DNA from: Candidatus Neomicrothrix sp. UBA4542
Lineage (GTDB): Bacteria > Actinomycetota > Acidimicrobiia > Acidimicrobiales > Poriferisodalaceae
Length of the DNA: 14,090 nucleotides
Assembly: GCA_002388005.1 (NCBI GenBank)
Contig: DGLO01000106.1
Location: forward strand, 1 to 14,090
Reading direction: 5' to 3'
How positions within the stretch are numbered: position 1 is the stretch's first letter; the number at the start of each line of letters is the position of its first letter. The position numbers and the translations under genes are program-made. Below, piece by piece: positions 6,529-13,901 of the stretch. Under the pieces are notes generated by a model. The model worked only from the letters and a program-made list of their open reading frames with translations. It had not been told where the DNA came from and ran no database searches.

Positions 6529-7407
6529 ATGCGCGGGGAGGACGTTTTTCGGTTTGGTGACAGCGAGCGCCAACTGGCGTTCCATCCGTCGAACCCTGAG
6601 GTTCTCAACGTTCTGCGTGCAGAGCAGATTGAACAGTTCAACCGCACCGGGTATCTCACAGGGCTGCCAGGTTTAGAGCACGACGAAATAGTCGAACTTC
6701 GCCACTATCTGGATTGGCTCATCGAGGAAGTCATATCGGCGAATGATCGGCGGAACAGCTATTCAATCAATCAGTACCACCAAGTGTGCGGCCCCCTATG
6801 GGACTTAATTCACACACCAATCTTCGTCCGCTACGTGACGGACATTCTCGGCTCCGAAGTCGTGTGTTGGAGCACACACATGTTCTGCAAGCTCCCCGGC
6901 GACGGCATGGAAGTACCACTTCACCAAGACGCGAACTATTGGCCTTTTACTCCAACGAAATCTGTCACCATTTGGTTAGCTGTCGACGATGTCGACCGAG
7001 AGAACTCGGCGATGCATTTTGTTCCCGGTAGCCACCTCATTGGTGACCTCCGACATGCTGAACTTCCTTTAGACGGATCGGTAGTTCTCAATCGACGCGT
7101 CGTAGATCACGAGACATACGACACCCTTGTCTCAAACGAACTCAACGCCGGACAGGTGTCTCTGCATACCGATCTGCTCCTTCACGGTTCTGTTCCCAAC
7201 TCAAGTAACCGCCGTAGATGCGGCATCGCTCTGCGCTACCTAGCTGCTGACGTGAGAACCGTTCGCGGTGGAGAAAGCTGGACCCAGAGCGCGGTCCATA
7301 TCGAGAACGGCGACCCGTCCGGTTACTGGCCTAATCGACCTCGTCCCCTCGTAGATGAACCTCACAAAATGGCGCGTTTTTTAGGTGGGTTCGACGGAAA
7401 TACATAA
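6529..7407 (+). CDS. PhyH-family Fe(II)/2-oxoglutarate dioxygenase
   Basis: Non-haem iron oxygenase of the phytanoyl-CoA dioxygenase family, 292 residues, normal length. The iron triad reads H-Q-D (His132, Asp134) in a V-P-L-H-Q-D context plus distal His219 in L-L-L-H-G-S. Arg229, ten residues after His219, is the expected 2-oxoglutarate-binding arginine, followed by G-I-A-L-R-Y. A-M-H-F-V-P-G-S-H (161-169) is also typical. Family reactions include alpha-hydroxylation of methyl-branched acyl-CoAs and hydroxylation or halogenation of small molecules; the substrate here is not readable. It follows the exporter by 45 nt on the same strand, but a candidate promoter in that gap suggests separate control. 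Convergent with the carboxylase operon. Confidence 0.93.
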   Translation: MRGEDVFRFGDSERQLAFHPSNPEVLNVLRAEQIEQFNRTGYLTGLPGLEHDEIVELRHYLDWLIEEVISANDRRNSYSINQYHQVCGPLWDLIHTPIFVRYVTDILGSEVVCWSTHMFCKLPGDGMEVPLHQDANYWPFTPTKSVTIWLAVDDVDRENSAMHFVPGSHLIGDLRHAELPLDGSVVLNRRVVDHETYDTLVSNELNAGQVSLHTDLLLHGSVPNSSNRRRCGIALRYLAADVRTVRGGESWTQSAVHIENGDPSGYWPNRPRPLVDEPHKMARFLGGFDGNT

Positions 7408-7491
7408 GTGTCCATGATCGACCAACGGCGGCTGAATCGATGGTGATTGCCGGAGGTGAGATCCGTTCTATGAGACTCGTGGATCAAACGG

Positions 7492-9477
7492 TCATTCTTC
7501 GTTGACGGAAATGATCACGAGCAGTTCGCCATTGTCGACTTGGTCTCCGACTGCAATACGAACCTCTGCCACAGCGCCGTCGAACGCAGCCACAATTTGG
7601 TGCTCCATCTTCATTGCCTCCATGAGAACCAGCAGTTGGCCAGCATTCACCGAGTCTCCCTCAGCTACTTCGATAGCTAAGATCTTCCCGGGCATCGGGG
7701 CGGTCAAACCGCCTTCTACTTCGGTAACTTCGGCTTCGGGAAAGCGGCTCTTTTCGACGAAAACAAGACTCCCCGCGGGAATATCGACACACCAACGATT
7801 TCCGAACTTGGAGGCGTAACCGCTGGCACGAACGTCGTCGAGCTGAATTTCGAAACGATCGGCGACTGACGATAAAAGTTTCGCCGAACGTGGCTCCCCC
7901 TCTTCCCCTATGCGAACCTCGAACGAGTCGTCGCGTAGGTGACGGTAATTAACCGCGATCTCGTTTTCCCCCTGAATCAACACCATCTGTTGACTAGGCA
8001 TGGAACTGTTGCGAAACCCCGATGGCATGAATTTGAGCGCAGTTGCCTTTAAACGATTGGATTTCTGAGCCATCAGGGCAATAGCGATAGATGCGTCCGT
8101 TAACTCACATTCCGTCGGCACGCGTTGCCCTGGGATATTGACTCGGTTAATGAAATCCGTCGTTGTATTACCGGCCAGAAACTCGTCGTTTCGCAGTGTG
8201 GCTACCAAGAAATCTCTGTTATTTGTTACCCCGTGAATTCGTGTGCGCTCTAACGCAAGTGCCAACTTCAAGGCCGCTTCCGCCCGGGTCGGCGCATGGG
8301 AAATGACTTTTGCCAACATCGGATCGAATTCCACGGTGACCTCTGAACCACTTTCTATACCAGAGTCATACCGAACCACTGGGTTGGGCGCCGGATGCCA
8401 AATATCCACACTTCCCGTCGCCGGCAAGAAATCGTTCGATGGGTCCTCTGCGTAGAGCCGAGCCTCAATGGAGTGTCCATCGATGGAAAGGTCTGCTTGT
8501 GTGTAACCCAGTTCCTCCCCGTTAGCGATCCGGATCTGCTCTCGGACGAGGTCGAGTCCGGTGATTGCCTCGGTAACGGGATGTTCTACTTGAAGTCGAG
8601 TATTGACTTCGAGAAAGAAAAATTCCGCGCTGTCGTCGCTGCCGTCAAGAAGAAATTCGACTGTTCCCGCGGACTCGTAGCCGATGGCTTCAACAGCAGC
8701 GACCGCTGTAGCTCCCATTCGATGTCGCAACGAATCGGTCAACACCGGTGAAGGGGCCTCTTCAATAACTTTTTGATGTCGTCGTTGGATCGAACACTCT
8801 CGCTCGAAACAATGGAGAACGGTTCCGTGTTGATCACCTAAGACCTGGATTTCAACGTGTCGGGGTGTCTCGAGGTAGCGCTCAAGAAAAACTGTGTCAT
8901 TGCCGAACGCACCCAGGGCCTCTCTTCGGGCTCCAGCGATCGCATCGCTCAATTCGTTACCGTTAGCCACGACCCGCATGCCCTTGCCGCCTCCCCCAGC
9001 ACTGGCTTTTACTAATAACGGAAATCCGATTTCATCACCGATCTCCGACAAATCCGAGGAGTCAGTAATTTCAACCGAAGGCAAGGTCGGCACCTCTGCA
9101 TCAGTCATCGTTCGCTTTGCGGCCAACTTGTCGCCCATTGCGGCTATGGCCGAAGAAGGTGGACCGATCCAGGTCAAGCCAGCAGCTGTCACAGCGTCAG
9201 CGAATGCGGCGTTTTCGGAGAGAAACCCGTACCCGGGGTGAATGGCATCTGCCCCAACCGACGTTGCCGCTTCCAGTATTTTCTCGGTATCAAGATAGGA
9301 ATCTGCTGCGCTGGTTCCCCTTAGGGCGACAGCAAGATCGGCGTCGTTAACAAATGGAGCGTTGCTGTCACCGTCGGAATACACGGCGACGGTAAATATG
9401 CCCATCTCTTTTGCTGTTCGGAAAACCCTGCGGGCAATTTCACCTCGGTTTGCGACGAGTAGGCGTCTGATTGTCAT
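7492..9477 (-). CDS. Acyl-CoA carboxylase alpha subunit: biotin carboxylase plus BCCP
   Basis: Carboxylates its own biotin using ATP and bicarbonate and passes CO2 to the carboxyltransferase partner. 661 residues from the ATG at 9477 (M-T-I-R-R-L-L-V-A-N-R-G-E-I), the standard opening. Biotin carboxylase core at about 1-450 with H-P-G-Y-G-F-L-S-E-N (80-89), ATP-grasp glycine loop K-A-S-A-G-G-G-G-K-G (157-166), and active-site Glu290, Asn292, Arg294 and Glu298, offset by two from E. coli AccC. A linking domain follows, then a C-terminal biotinyl domain with E-A-M-K-M-E-H; Lys623 is the biotin site, 38 residues from the end. The fused layout is that of methylcrotonyl-, geranyl- and actinobacterial acyl-CoA carboxylases. 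It starts 10 nt after the carboxyltransferase stop, with an AAGGA site overlapping that stop, so the two form one operon. Confidence 0.96.
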   Translation of the reverse strand: MTIRRLLVANRGEIARRVFRTAKEMGIFTVAVYSDGDSNAPFVNDADLAVALRGTSAADSYLDTEKILEAATSVGADAIHPGYGFLSENAAFADAVTAAGLTWIGPPSSAIAAMGDKLAAKRTMTDAEVPTLPSVEITDSSDLSEIGDEIGFPLLVKASAGGGGKGMRVVANGNELSDAIAGARREALGAFGNDTVFLERYLETPRHVEIQVLGDQHGTVLHCFERECSIQRRHQKVIEEAPSPVLTDSLRHRMGATAVAAVEAIGYESAGTVEFLLDGSDDSAEFFFLEVNTRLQVEHPVTEAITGLDLVREQIRIANGEELGYTQADLSIDGHSIEARLYAEDPSNDFLPATGSVDIWHPAPNPVVRYDSGIESGSEVTVEFDPMLAKVISHAPTRAEAALKLALALERTRIHGVTNNRDFLVATLRNDEFLAGNTTTDFINRVNIPGQRVPTECELTDASIAIALMAQKSNRLKATALKFMPSGFRNSSMPSQQMVLIQGENEIAVNYRHLRDDSFEVRIGEEGEPRSAKLLSSVADRFEIQLDDVRASGYASKFGNRWCVDIPAGSLVFVEKSRFPEAEVTEVEGGLTAPMPGKILAIEVAEGDSVNAGQLLVLMEAMKMEHQIVAAFDGAVAEVRIAVGDQVDNGELLVIISVNEE

Positions 9478-9484
9478 CGCAGTG

Positions 9485-9489
9485 TCCTT
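9485..9489 (-). promoter_or_regulatory. Ribosome binding site deciding the biotin carboxylase start
   Basis: AAGGA on the minus strand, 7 nt before the ATG at 9477 and overlapping the stop of the carboxyltransferase gene. It rules out a longer open frame that would extend to 9690 inside the upstream gene. Confidence 0.7.
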
Positions 9490-11113
9490 ACATCCGGAAG
9501 ACGCCGAAACCTTCAGCGCCTTCAATCTTGTTGTTGCTGCATGCCGATAAGGACAACGCAATGACGTCCCGGGTATCGCGAGGGTCAATGATTCCGTCGT
9601 CGGTGACGCGCCCAGATGAATACAGAGCGAGCGATTTGAGTTCGTGGTAATGCTCCACCGATTCGGTGATCTGCCGGTCAGCTTCTTCATCGAATTCGAG
9701 GCCTTTACGGGCCGCTTGTCCGCGCCGGACTATCGACATCACGCCCGCTATCTGTTTGGGTCCCATTATCGCGATCTTTGCGGTCGGCCAAAGGTAAGTG
9801 AACCGGGTGTTGAACGCGCGACCTGACATTCCATAGTTGCCAGCTCCGTAGCTGTTGCCAAGTATGACGGTGACGTGAGGCACCATTGAGTTAGAGACAG
9901 CATTGATCATCTTGGAGCCGTTCTTCACGATTCCCGAATGCTCGAAGTCTTTGCCGACCATGTACCCCGTGATGTTTTGTAGGAAGACAATTGGGATGTC
10001 TTGTTGATTGCAGAGTTGAATGAACTGGGTTGCTTTCTCGCTGCTTTCGCTAAATAGAGGGCCGTTGTTGCCGATAAGGCCCACCGGGTATCCATGAATC
10101 GAGGCCCAACCGCAAATGAGTGTCGTTCCGTATCTAGCTTTGAACTCCTCAAACCGTGAGCCATCAACGATTCGTGCGATCACCTCGCGACAATCAACCA
10201 ACGCTTGAAGATCACGAGGCATCATCGCGAGGAGCTCATCAGAGTCATATAGCGGCGCCTCATTAACCATGCTTGGTTCCGGTCCAAGCTTTCGCCAATT
10301 CAGATGACTGACCACCTCTCGACACATGCGGAGCGCTTCAGCTTCGTCTTCAGCGAGATAATCGGCGAGTCCCGACACCTCGGCATGCATCTGCGCCCCA
10401 CCAAGGGTTTCATCGTCACTGTCTTCCCCCGTCGCCATCTTTACCAACGGCGGGCCACCGAGGAACACCTTCGATTGATTCCGAACGAAAATGTTGTAGT
10501 CGCTCATGCCAGGTTGGTACGCGCCGCCAGCAGTTGAACTGCCAAAAACTACAGCGATCGATGGAATCCGAAGCTTCGATAATTCCGTAACGTCGTAAAA
10601 CAGTCGTCCAGATTCGGCAAAGTGGTCGCGTTGTTCCAGCATTTGTCGATCGGGATCTTCATCTCCACGCAAATCTCCGCCTGCTGATTCAACAAACTGG
10701 ATGTATGGCATGCGATTCTGACGGGCTATCTCTATAGCTCGCATCAGTTTGCGTCCCGCCACATGCGTCATGGCGCCGCCAAGCACCGTTGGGTCGTTGC
10801 CTTCAATCACGCACTCAACGCCTTCGATTACGCCAATCCCCGTCACCAATCCGCCCCCCACTGCATAGTTAGAGCAGTAACCGGCAAGGGAGCTGATTTC
10901 GAAAAACGGTGAGTCGGTATCTAGGACCATTTGGATGCGTTCGCGAACCGGCATCTTTCCGCGACTCCGCATCCGCTCCATGGCCGCGGGCCCCCCACCC
11001 GCGGCTGCTTCTTCATGCAGCTCGTCGATAATGGCCAATTGTTCGAGCATGTCCTCGCGGTTCTTTATGAACCAGTCGGCGTTGGTATCGACATGTGATT
11101 GGAGTACGGCCAC
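9488..11113 (-). CDS. Acyl-CoA carboxylase beta subunit (carboxyltransferase)
   Basis: Transfers the carboxyl group from carboxybiotin to an acyl-CoA. 541 residues with both crotonase-like halves. N-terminal acyl-CoA site: S-T-A-G-G-A-Y-Q-P-G-M-S-D-Y (193-206). C-terminal biotin-side segments: Q-N-I-T-G-Y-M-V-G-K-D-F-E (379-391) and G-N-S-Y-G-A-G-N-Y-G-M-S-G-R-A-F (419-434). The closing G-F-G-V-F-R-M and overall size match methylcrotonyl-CoA/geranyl-CoA carboxylase beta chains better than propionyl-CoA ones. However, I-M-G-P-K-Q-I-A-G-V (449-458) stands where methylcrotonyl enzymes have M-G-G-E-Q-A-A (recalled), so another clade, such as an AccD2-like one, is possible. GTG 11113 is supported by GGGAG 6 nt upstream. 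First gene of the two-gene carboxylase operon; no acyl-CoA dehydrogenase or HMG-CoA lyase is adjacent. Confidence 0.95.
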   Translation of the reverse strand: MAVLQSHVDTNADWFIKNREDMLEQLAIIDELHEEAAAGGGPAAMERMRSRGKMPVRERIQMVLDTDSPFFEISSLAGYCSNYAVGGGLVTGIGVIEGVECVIEGNDPTVLGGAMTHVAGRKLMRAIEIARQNRMPYIQFVESAGGDLRGDEDPDRQMLEQRDHFAESGRLFYDVTELSKLRIPSIAVVFGSSTAGGAYQPGMSDYNIFVRNQSKVFLGGPPLVKMATGEDSDDETLGGAQMHAEVSGLADYLAEDEAEALRMCREVVSHLNWRKLGPEPSMVNEAPLYDSDELLAMMPRDLQALVDCREVIARIVDGSRFEEFKARYGTTLICGWASIHGYPVGLIGNNGPLFSESSEKATQFIQLCNQQDIPIVFLQNITGYMVGKDFEHSGIVKNGSKMINAVSNSMVPHVTVILGNSYGAGNYGMSGRAFNTRFTYLWPTAKIAIMGPKQIAGVMSIVRRGQAARKGLEFDEEADRQITESVEHYHELKSLALYSSGRVTDDGIIDPRDTRDVIALSLSACSNNKIEGAEGFGVFRM

Positions 11114-11119
11114 CCGGTT

Positions 11120-11125
11120 CTCCCT
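11120..11125 (-). promoter_or_regulatory. Ribosome binding site for the carboxyltransferase gene
   Basis: AGGGAG on the minus strand, 6 nt before GTG 11113. It fixes a GTG start; the transcript therefore has a leader, unlike the P450 and dioxygenase genes. Confidence 0.65.
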
Positions 11126-11149
11126 CTAAACAATTTCTTCGACCTTGGA

Positions 11150-11178
11150 TTCCTAGGTGAAACAGCGGCTTAGAGCAA
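11150..11178 (-). promoter_or_regulatory. Candidate promoter of the carboxylase operon
   Basis: On the minus strand, TTGCTC (11178-11173) and TAGGAA (11155-11150) are separated by exactly 17 nt. This would give a leader of roughly 30 nt containing the AGGGAG site. It lies in the 99-bp divergent gap with the esterase gene. A pattern match only. Confidence 0.35.
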
Positions 11179-11212
11179 GCGCGTTCGCGAATCATCGGCC
11201 AAACTTGCGCCC

Positions 11213-12004
11213 GTGAATGCCACACCGCACTCTCCTTGGCTCGCAACGACGCAACGGATCGCGCGCCCTGACGTTGATCGAAAATACGTTCTGTGGATCG
11301 ATATGCCCCCCACCTATGACCCAAAAGGAGACGAATCACATCCCCTCTACCTGTGTTTTGACGCCATGTGGACCTACGGGACAGTGGTTGACACCGTCCG
11401 CCTGCTCGCCCCCACAAAAGAGCTCCCCAAAGCCATCGTCGTAGGCGTCGCACATGACGAACCCTCCTACAAGAACGTCATCCAACATCGAGCCATGGAC
11501 TTCACTACGACTGCAGCCGACGCCCCGCCCCTCACAGGCGTCCGCGTCCCAGGTGATCAGCTAGGCGGCGCCGAGCAGTTTCGGCAATGGCTTGAAGCTG
11601 ACTTGATTCCATTGTTGCGGTCTCAATACCGAATTTCCGAAATTACCTTTGTTGGCCACTCGTTCAGCGCCTTGTTCGGCGTCCACGTGCTCTTCGAAAG
11701 TTCTGCAATGTTCGATCACTATTTGCTTGCCAGTCCTTCCGTCTGGTGGGACGACCAAGTCATGTTCGACAAAGAACGAGAACGATACGCGACAGGGGGA
11801 AGTCTTCATGCGCATGTCTTCATGTCCAAAGGTGACTTAGAAACAGACGAACTGTCGTTTCAGAAGGAATTTCATGACCAGTTGGCCAGCAGACGCTATG
11901 ACGGGTTGCGCTTGCACTGGCAGCTATTTCCCAACGAGAACCACTTGTCGGTAGTGCCTGTCTCCCTAAGCCACGGTTTGCGAGTGCTTCACAGCACTCG
12001 GTGA
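11213..12004 (+). CDS. Alpha/beta-hydrolase, putative serine esterase (esterase D/IroE-like)
   Basis: Serine hydrolase of the putative-esterase family (esterase D, enterobactin-esterase-like), 263 residues. The nucleophile elbow reads G-H-S-F-S-A-L-F-G with Ser150; the usual last Gly of GxSxG is Ser152. The catalytic His is probably His244 in N-E-N-H-L-S, and an acid such as Asp208 or Glu209 lies in the K-G-D-L-E-T stretch. N-terminal strands (R-K-Y-V-L-W-I-D-M-P-P-T-Y and H-P-L-Y-L-C-F-D-A) match the opening of the family. No signal peptide, so cytosolic. GTG 11213 is the only start leaving the full N-terminal sheet; no good ribosome site precedes it. It heads a plus-strand run with the amidohydrolase (34-nt gap) and dienelactone hydrolase. 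Substrate unknown; an ester or lactone is expected. Confidence 0.8.
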   Translation: MNATPHSPWLATTQRIARPDVDRKYVLWIDMPPTYDPKGDESHPLYLCFDAMWTYGTVVDTVRLLAPTKELPKAIVVGVAHDEPSYKNVIQHRAMDFTTTAADAPPLTGVRVPGDQLGGAEQFRQWLEADLIPLLRSQYRISEITFVGHSFSALFGVHVLFESSAMFDHYLLASPSVWWDDQVMFDKERERYATGGSLHAHVFMSKGDLETDELSFQKEFHDQLASRRYDGLRLHWQLFPNENHLSVVPVSLSHGLRVLHSTR

Positions 12005-12038
12005 GCGAAGACGACTCTTTCTCGGCAAGAATGGGCAC

Positions 12039-13175
12039 ATGGGTGGACCACTACTTACAGAAGAACCATACGCATCAACCGGCTCAGTTCCGGTTTACGA
12101 CGCAGACGCCCACATAGCGGAACCACCGTCGGTCTGGCAGGAATACACCGACCCGAAATTTCGTGAACTCGTTATGCAATGCCGACCGGTGGGGGAGCTG
12201 GACAGCATCTTCGTAGAAGATGAAGGCATAGGTATGAGTTGCGCGCCAGCGTGTATTCCGAACGCATACGGGACCGAAGTGACTTGGGATGACATCGTGC
12301 CCGGCAGCTACGACCCTGCCGAACGACTGAAAGTGATGGACGCCGAAGGACTTGATGCCGCGGTGATGTTCCCGTCGCTCCATCTTCTATCAGGCGACAT
12401 CTCAGACGCTGACGTAGCGGCTGCTAACGCTCGCGGATACAACCGTTGGATGGCTGATTTCGTATCAGAGAACCCCAATCGTCTCTTTGGTGTTGGTGTT
12501 ACTCCCTTGCAGTCCGTTGATCACGCTGTCGCGGAAATAGCAGCGTGCGCCGAAGCAGGACTCATGGGGGTTACATTTCGGCCCGAGCGCTACAACGGAC
12601 TTGAGTTGTTCTCCAAGGAGATGGATCGAGTTTGGTCGGCCGCTGAGGACCACGACCTAACGGTCGCCATTCACGGCAGCTTCGGCTCAGAAATGACGAG
12701 CTTTGCCAAAACCCGGTACAGCAATCAGTTCTATGTGCACATGGTTTGCCATCCCTTTGAACAGATGGCATCGGTCATGGAACTGGTGGCCAGCGGCATC
12801 TTGGATGATCACCCGCGACTACGAGTCGGCTTTTTCGAATCCGGGCTCGGATGGCTGCCCTATTGGTTAGATCGTCTCGACGAACACAAAGAATCGATGG
12901 GCCATTTAGTTCCGCGCCTGAAACGAGAACCGACAGAGATCTTTTCCGAACAATGTTTCGTGACCATGGAAGCGGGAGAAGGTGAAGCATTCGCTCAACT
13001 AGCGGACATGGGTCTCGCACACACCGTTGTCTGGGGTTCGGATTACCCCCATTACGACTGTACGTACCCCGGGGCCCTCGCCGAACTGAATGAAACCTTT
13101 GAAAAAATTGGCCGGAACGACCTACGGAGCGAAGTGGTTTACACCAACGCGAGACGCTTCATGGGGTTGGAATAG
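12039..13175 (+). CDS. Amidohydrolase-2 family metal-dependent hydrolase/decarboxylase
   Basis: TIM-barrel enzyme of the amidohydrolase-2 family (relatives include ACMS and gamma-resorcylate decarboxylases), 378 residues. First-strand metal motif V-Y-D-A-D-A-H-I-A-E-P (Asp23, His25, Glu28). Further candidate ligands are His212 in A-I-H-G-S-F and Asp335 in W-G-S-D-Y-P-H. G-F-F-E-S-G-L-G-W-L-P-Y-W (265-277) is the typical seventh-strand region. Many family members act on aromatic carboxylates or ring-cleavage products, which fits the dienelactone hydrolase next door, but the reaction cannot be assigned. ATG 12039 starts 34 nt after the esterase stop. An AAGAAT (12027-12032) 6 nt upstream is a weak TANNNT-like box, lacking the first T. 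Confidence 0.87.
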   Translation: MGGPLLTEEPYASTGSVPVYDADAHIAEPPSVWQEYTDPKFRELVMQCRPVGELDSIFVEDEGIGMSCAPACIPNAYGTEVTWDDIVPGSYDPAERLKVMDAEGLDAAVMFPSLHLLSGDISDADVAAANARGYNRWMADFVSENPNRLFGVGVTPLQSVDHAVAEIAACAEAGLMGVTFRPERYNGLELFSKEMDRVWSAAEDHDLTVAIHGSFGSEMTSFAKTRYSNQFYVHMVCHPFEQMASVMELVASGILDDHPRLRVGFFESGLGWLPYWLDRLDEHKESMGHLVPRLKREPTEIFSEQCFVTMEAGEGEAFAQLADMGLAHTVVWGSDYPHYDCTYPGALAELNETFEKIGRNDLRSEVVYTNARRFMGLE

Positions 13176-13210
13176 TTTCAACAACAGAGAAATACAACTG
13201 AACGCCACAT

Positions 13211-13216
13211 GGAGGG
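13211..13216 (+). promoter_or_regulatory. Ribosome binding site deciding the dienelactone hydrolase start
   Basis: GGAGGG ends 4 nt before the ATG at 13221 and overlaps the start of a longer in-frame reading from ATG 13209. It favours the shorter protein. Confidence 0.75.
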
Positions 13217-13220
13217 CTAC

Positions 13221-13898
13221 ATGGGAACAACCGTTCAACTAACGACTGTCGACGGCAACAGTCTTAATGCCTACAAGGCCGAACCCGACGGCTCCACCAA
13301 AGGGGCAGTAGTAGTGATCCAAGAAATCTTCGGTGTTAACGATCACATTCGAAATGTCACTGACGGATATGCCGAGCAGGGATATCTAGCTATCGCTCCA
13401 GCGTTATTCGATCGCGTCCGACCAGGCGTCGAGTTGGAGTACGACCAGGACGGAATTGACGTCGGTCGCAAGATTGCCTTTGAGGATGTCACTATGGACC
13501 AAGTCATCGCTGACGTAGAGGCGGCGTGTGACGCGGTGTCAGCCGCTGGCAAAGTTGGCATCGTTGGCTACTGCTGGGGCGGTTCGATCTGCTACGTCGC
13601 CTCAGCGCGTTTATCTAACAAAATCTCGGCCGCATCGGGGTACTACGGAGGGCAGATCATCCCTCACCTAGACGAACCACCCCTCGTTCCGCTGATGCTT
13701 CATTTTGGTGCTGATGATGCCGGAATCCCGTTAGAAAACGTGCAAACAATCGCGGAACGATGGCCTGAGATAAACGTGCACGTCTACGACGGCGCAGGTC
13801 ATGGCTTCAACTGCGATGCACGCGCAAGCTACGAAGCAGACTCGGCATCGGTGGCGTTAGAACGAACTCTGGCTCACTTTGCTCAGTGGTTGACCTAG
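13221..13898 (+). CDS. Dienelactone hydrolase family protein
   Basis: Alpha/beta-hydrolase, 225 residues, with a cysteine nucleophile. Using ATG 13221 the triad is Cys118 in G-Y-C-W-G-G, Asp166 in F-G-A-D-D, and His194 in G-A-G-H-G-F. Glu36 in Q-E-I-F-G matches the conserved Glu36 of Pseudomonas dienelactone hydrolase that activates the cysteine. Classical members open dienelactone to maleylacetate in chlorocatechol breakdown, but most homologues have unknown substrates. The start is chosen on the strong GGAGGG site; ATG 13209 would add four residues. It is third after the esterase and amidohydrolase, 45 nt after the latter, and converges with the next gene with only 3 nt between stops. Confidence 0.92.
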   Translation: MGTTVQLTTVDGNSLNAYKAEPDGSTKGAVVVIQEIFGVNDHIRNVTDGYAEQGYLAIAPALFDRVRPGVELEYDQDGIDVGRKIAFEDVTMDQVIADVEAACDAVSAAGKVGIVGYCWGGSICYVASARLSNKISAASGYYGGQIIPHLDEPPLVPLMLHFGADDAGIPLENVQTIAERWPEINVHVYDGAGHGFNCDARASYEADSASVALERTLAHFAQWLT

Positions 13899-13901
13899 TC
13901 G

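Noticed and set aside
7408..7491. Possible terminator or small gene in the gap between dioxygenase and carboxylase
   Set aside because: Only 5-bp inverted repeats (GATCC ... GGATC, CCGTT ... AACGG) with long loops, no T-run, and no credible reading frame.
9478..9690. Start of the biotin carboxylase gene at 9690
   Set aside because: The added 71 residues lie in the carboxyltransferase gene, have no biotin carboxylase similarity, and the AAGGA plus M-T-I-R-R-L-L-V-A-N-R-G opening fix the ATG at 9477.
11183..11190. TTCGCGAA palindrome in the carboxylase/esterase gap as a third member of the TTCGG operator set
   Set aside because: It is only 8 bp, has different spacing and core from the 4231-4242 site, and short palindromes are frequent by chance.
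11013..11453. 146-codon minus-strand frame spanning the divergent gap and both flanking genes
   Set aside because: Arg/Trp-rich composition typical of a shadow; it overlaps two genes with strong family evidence.
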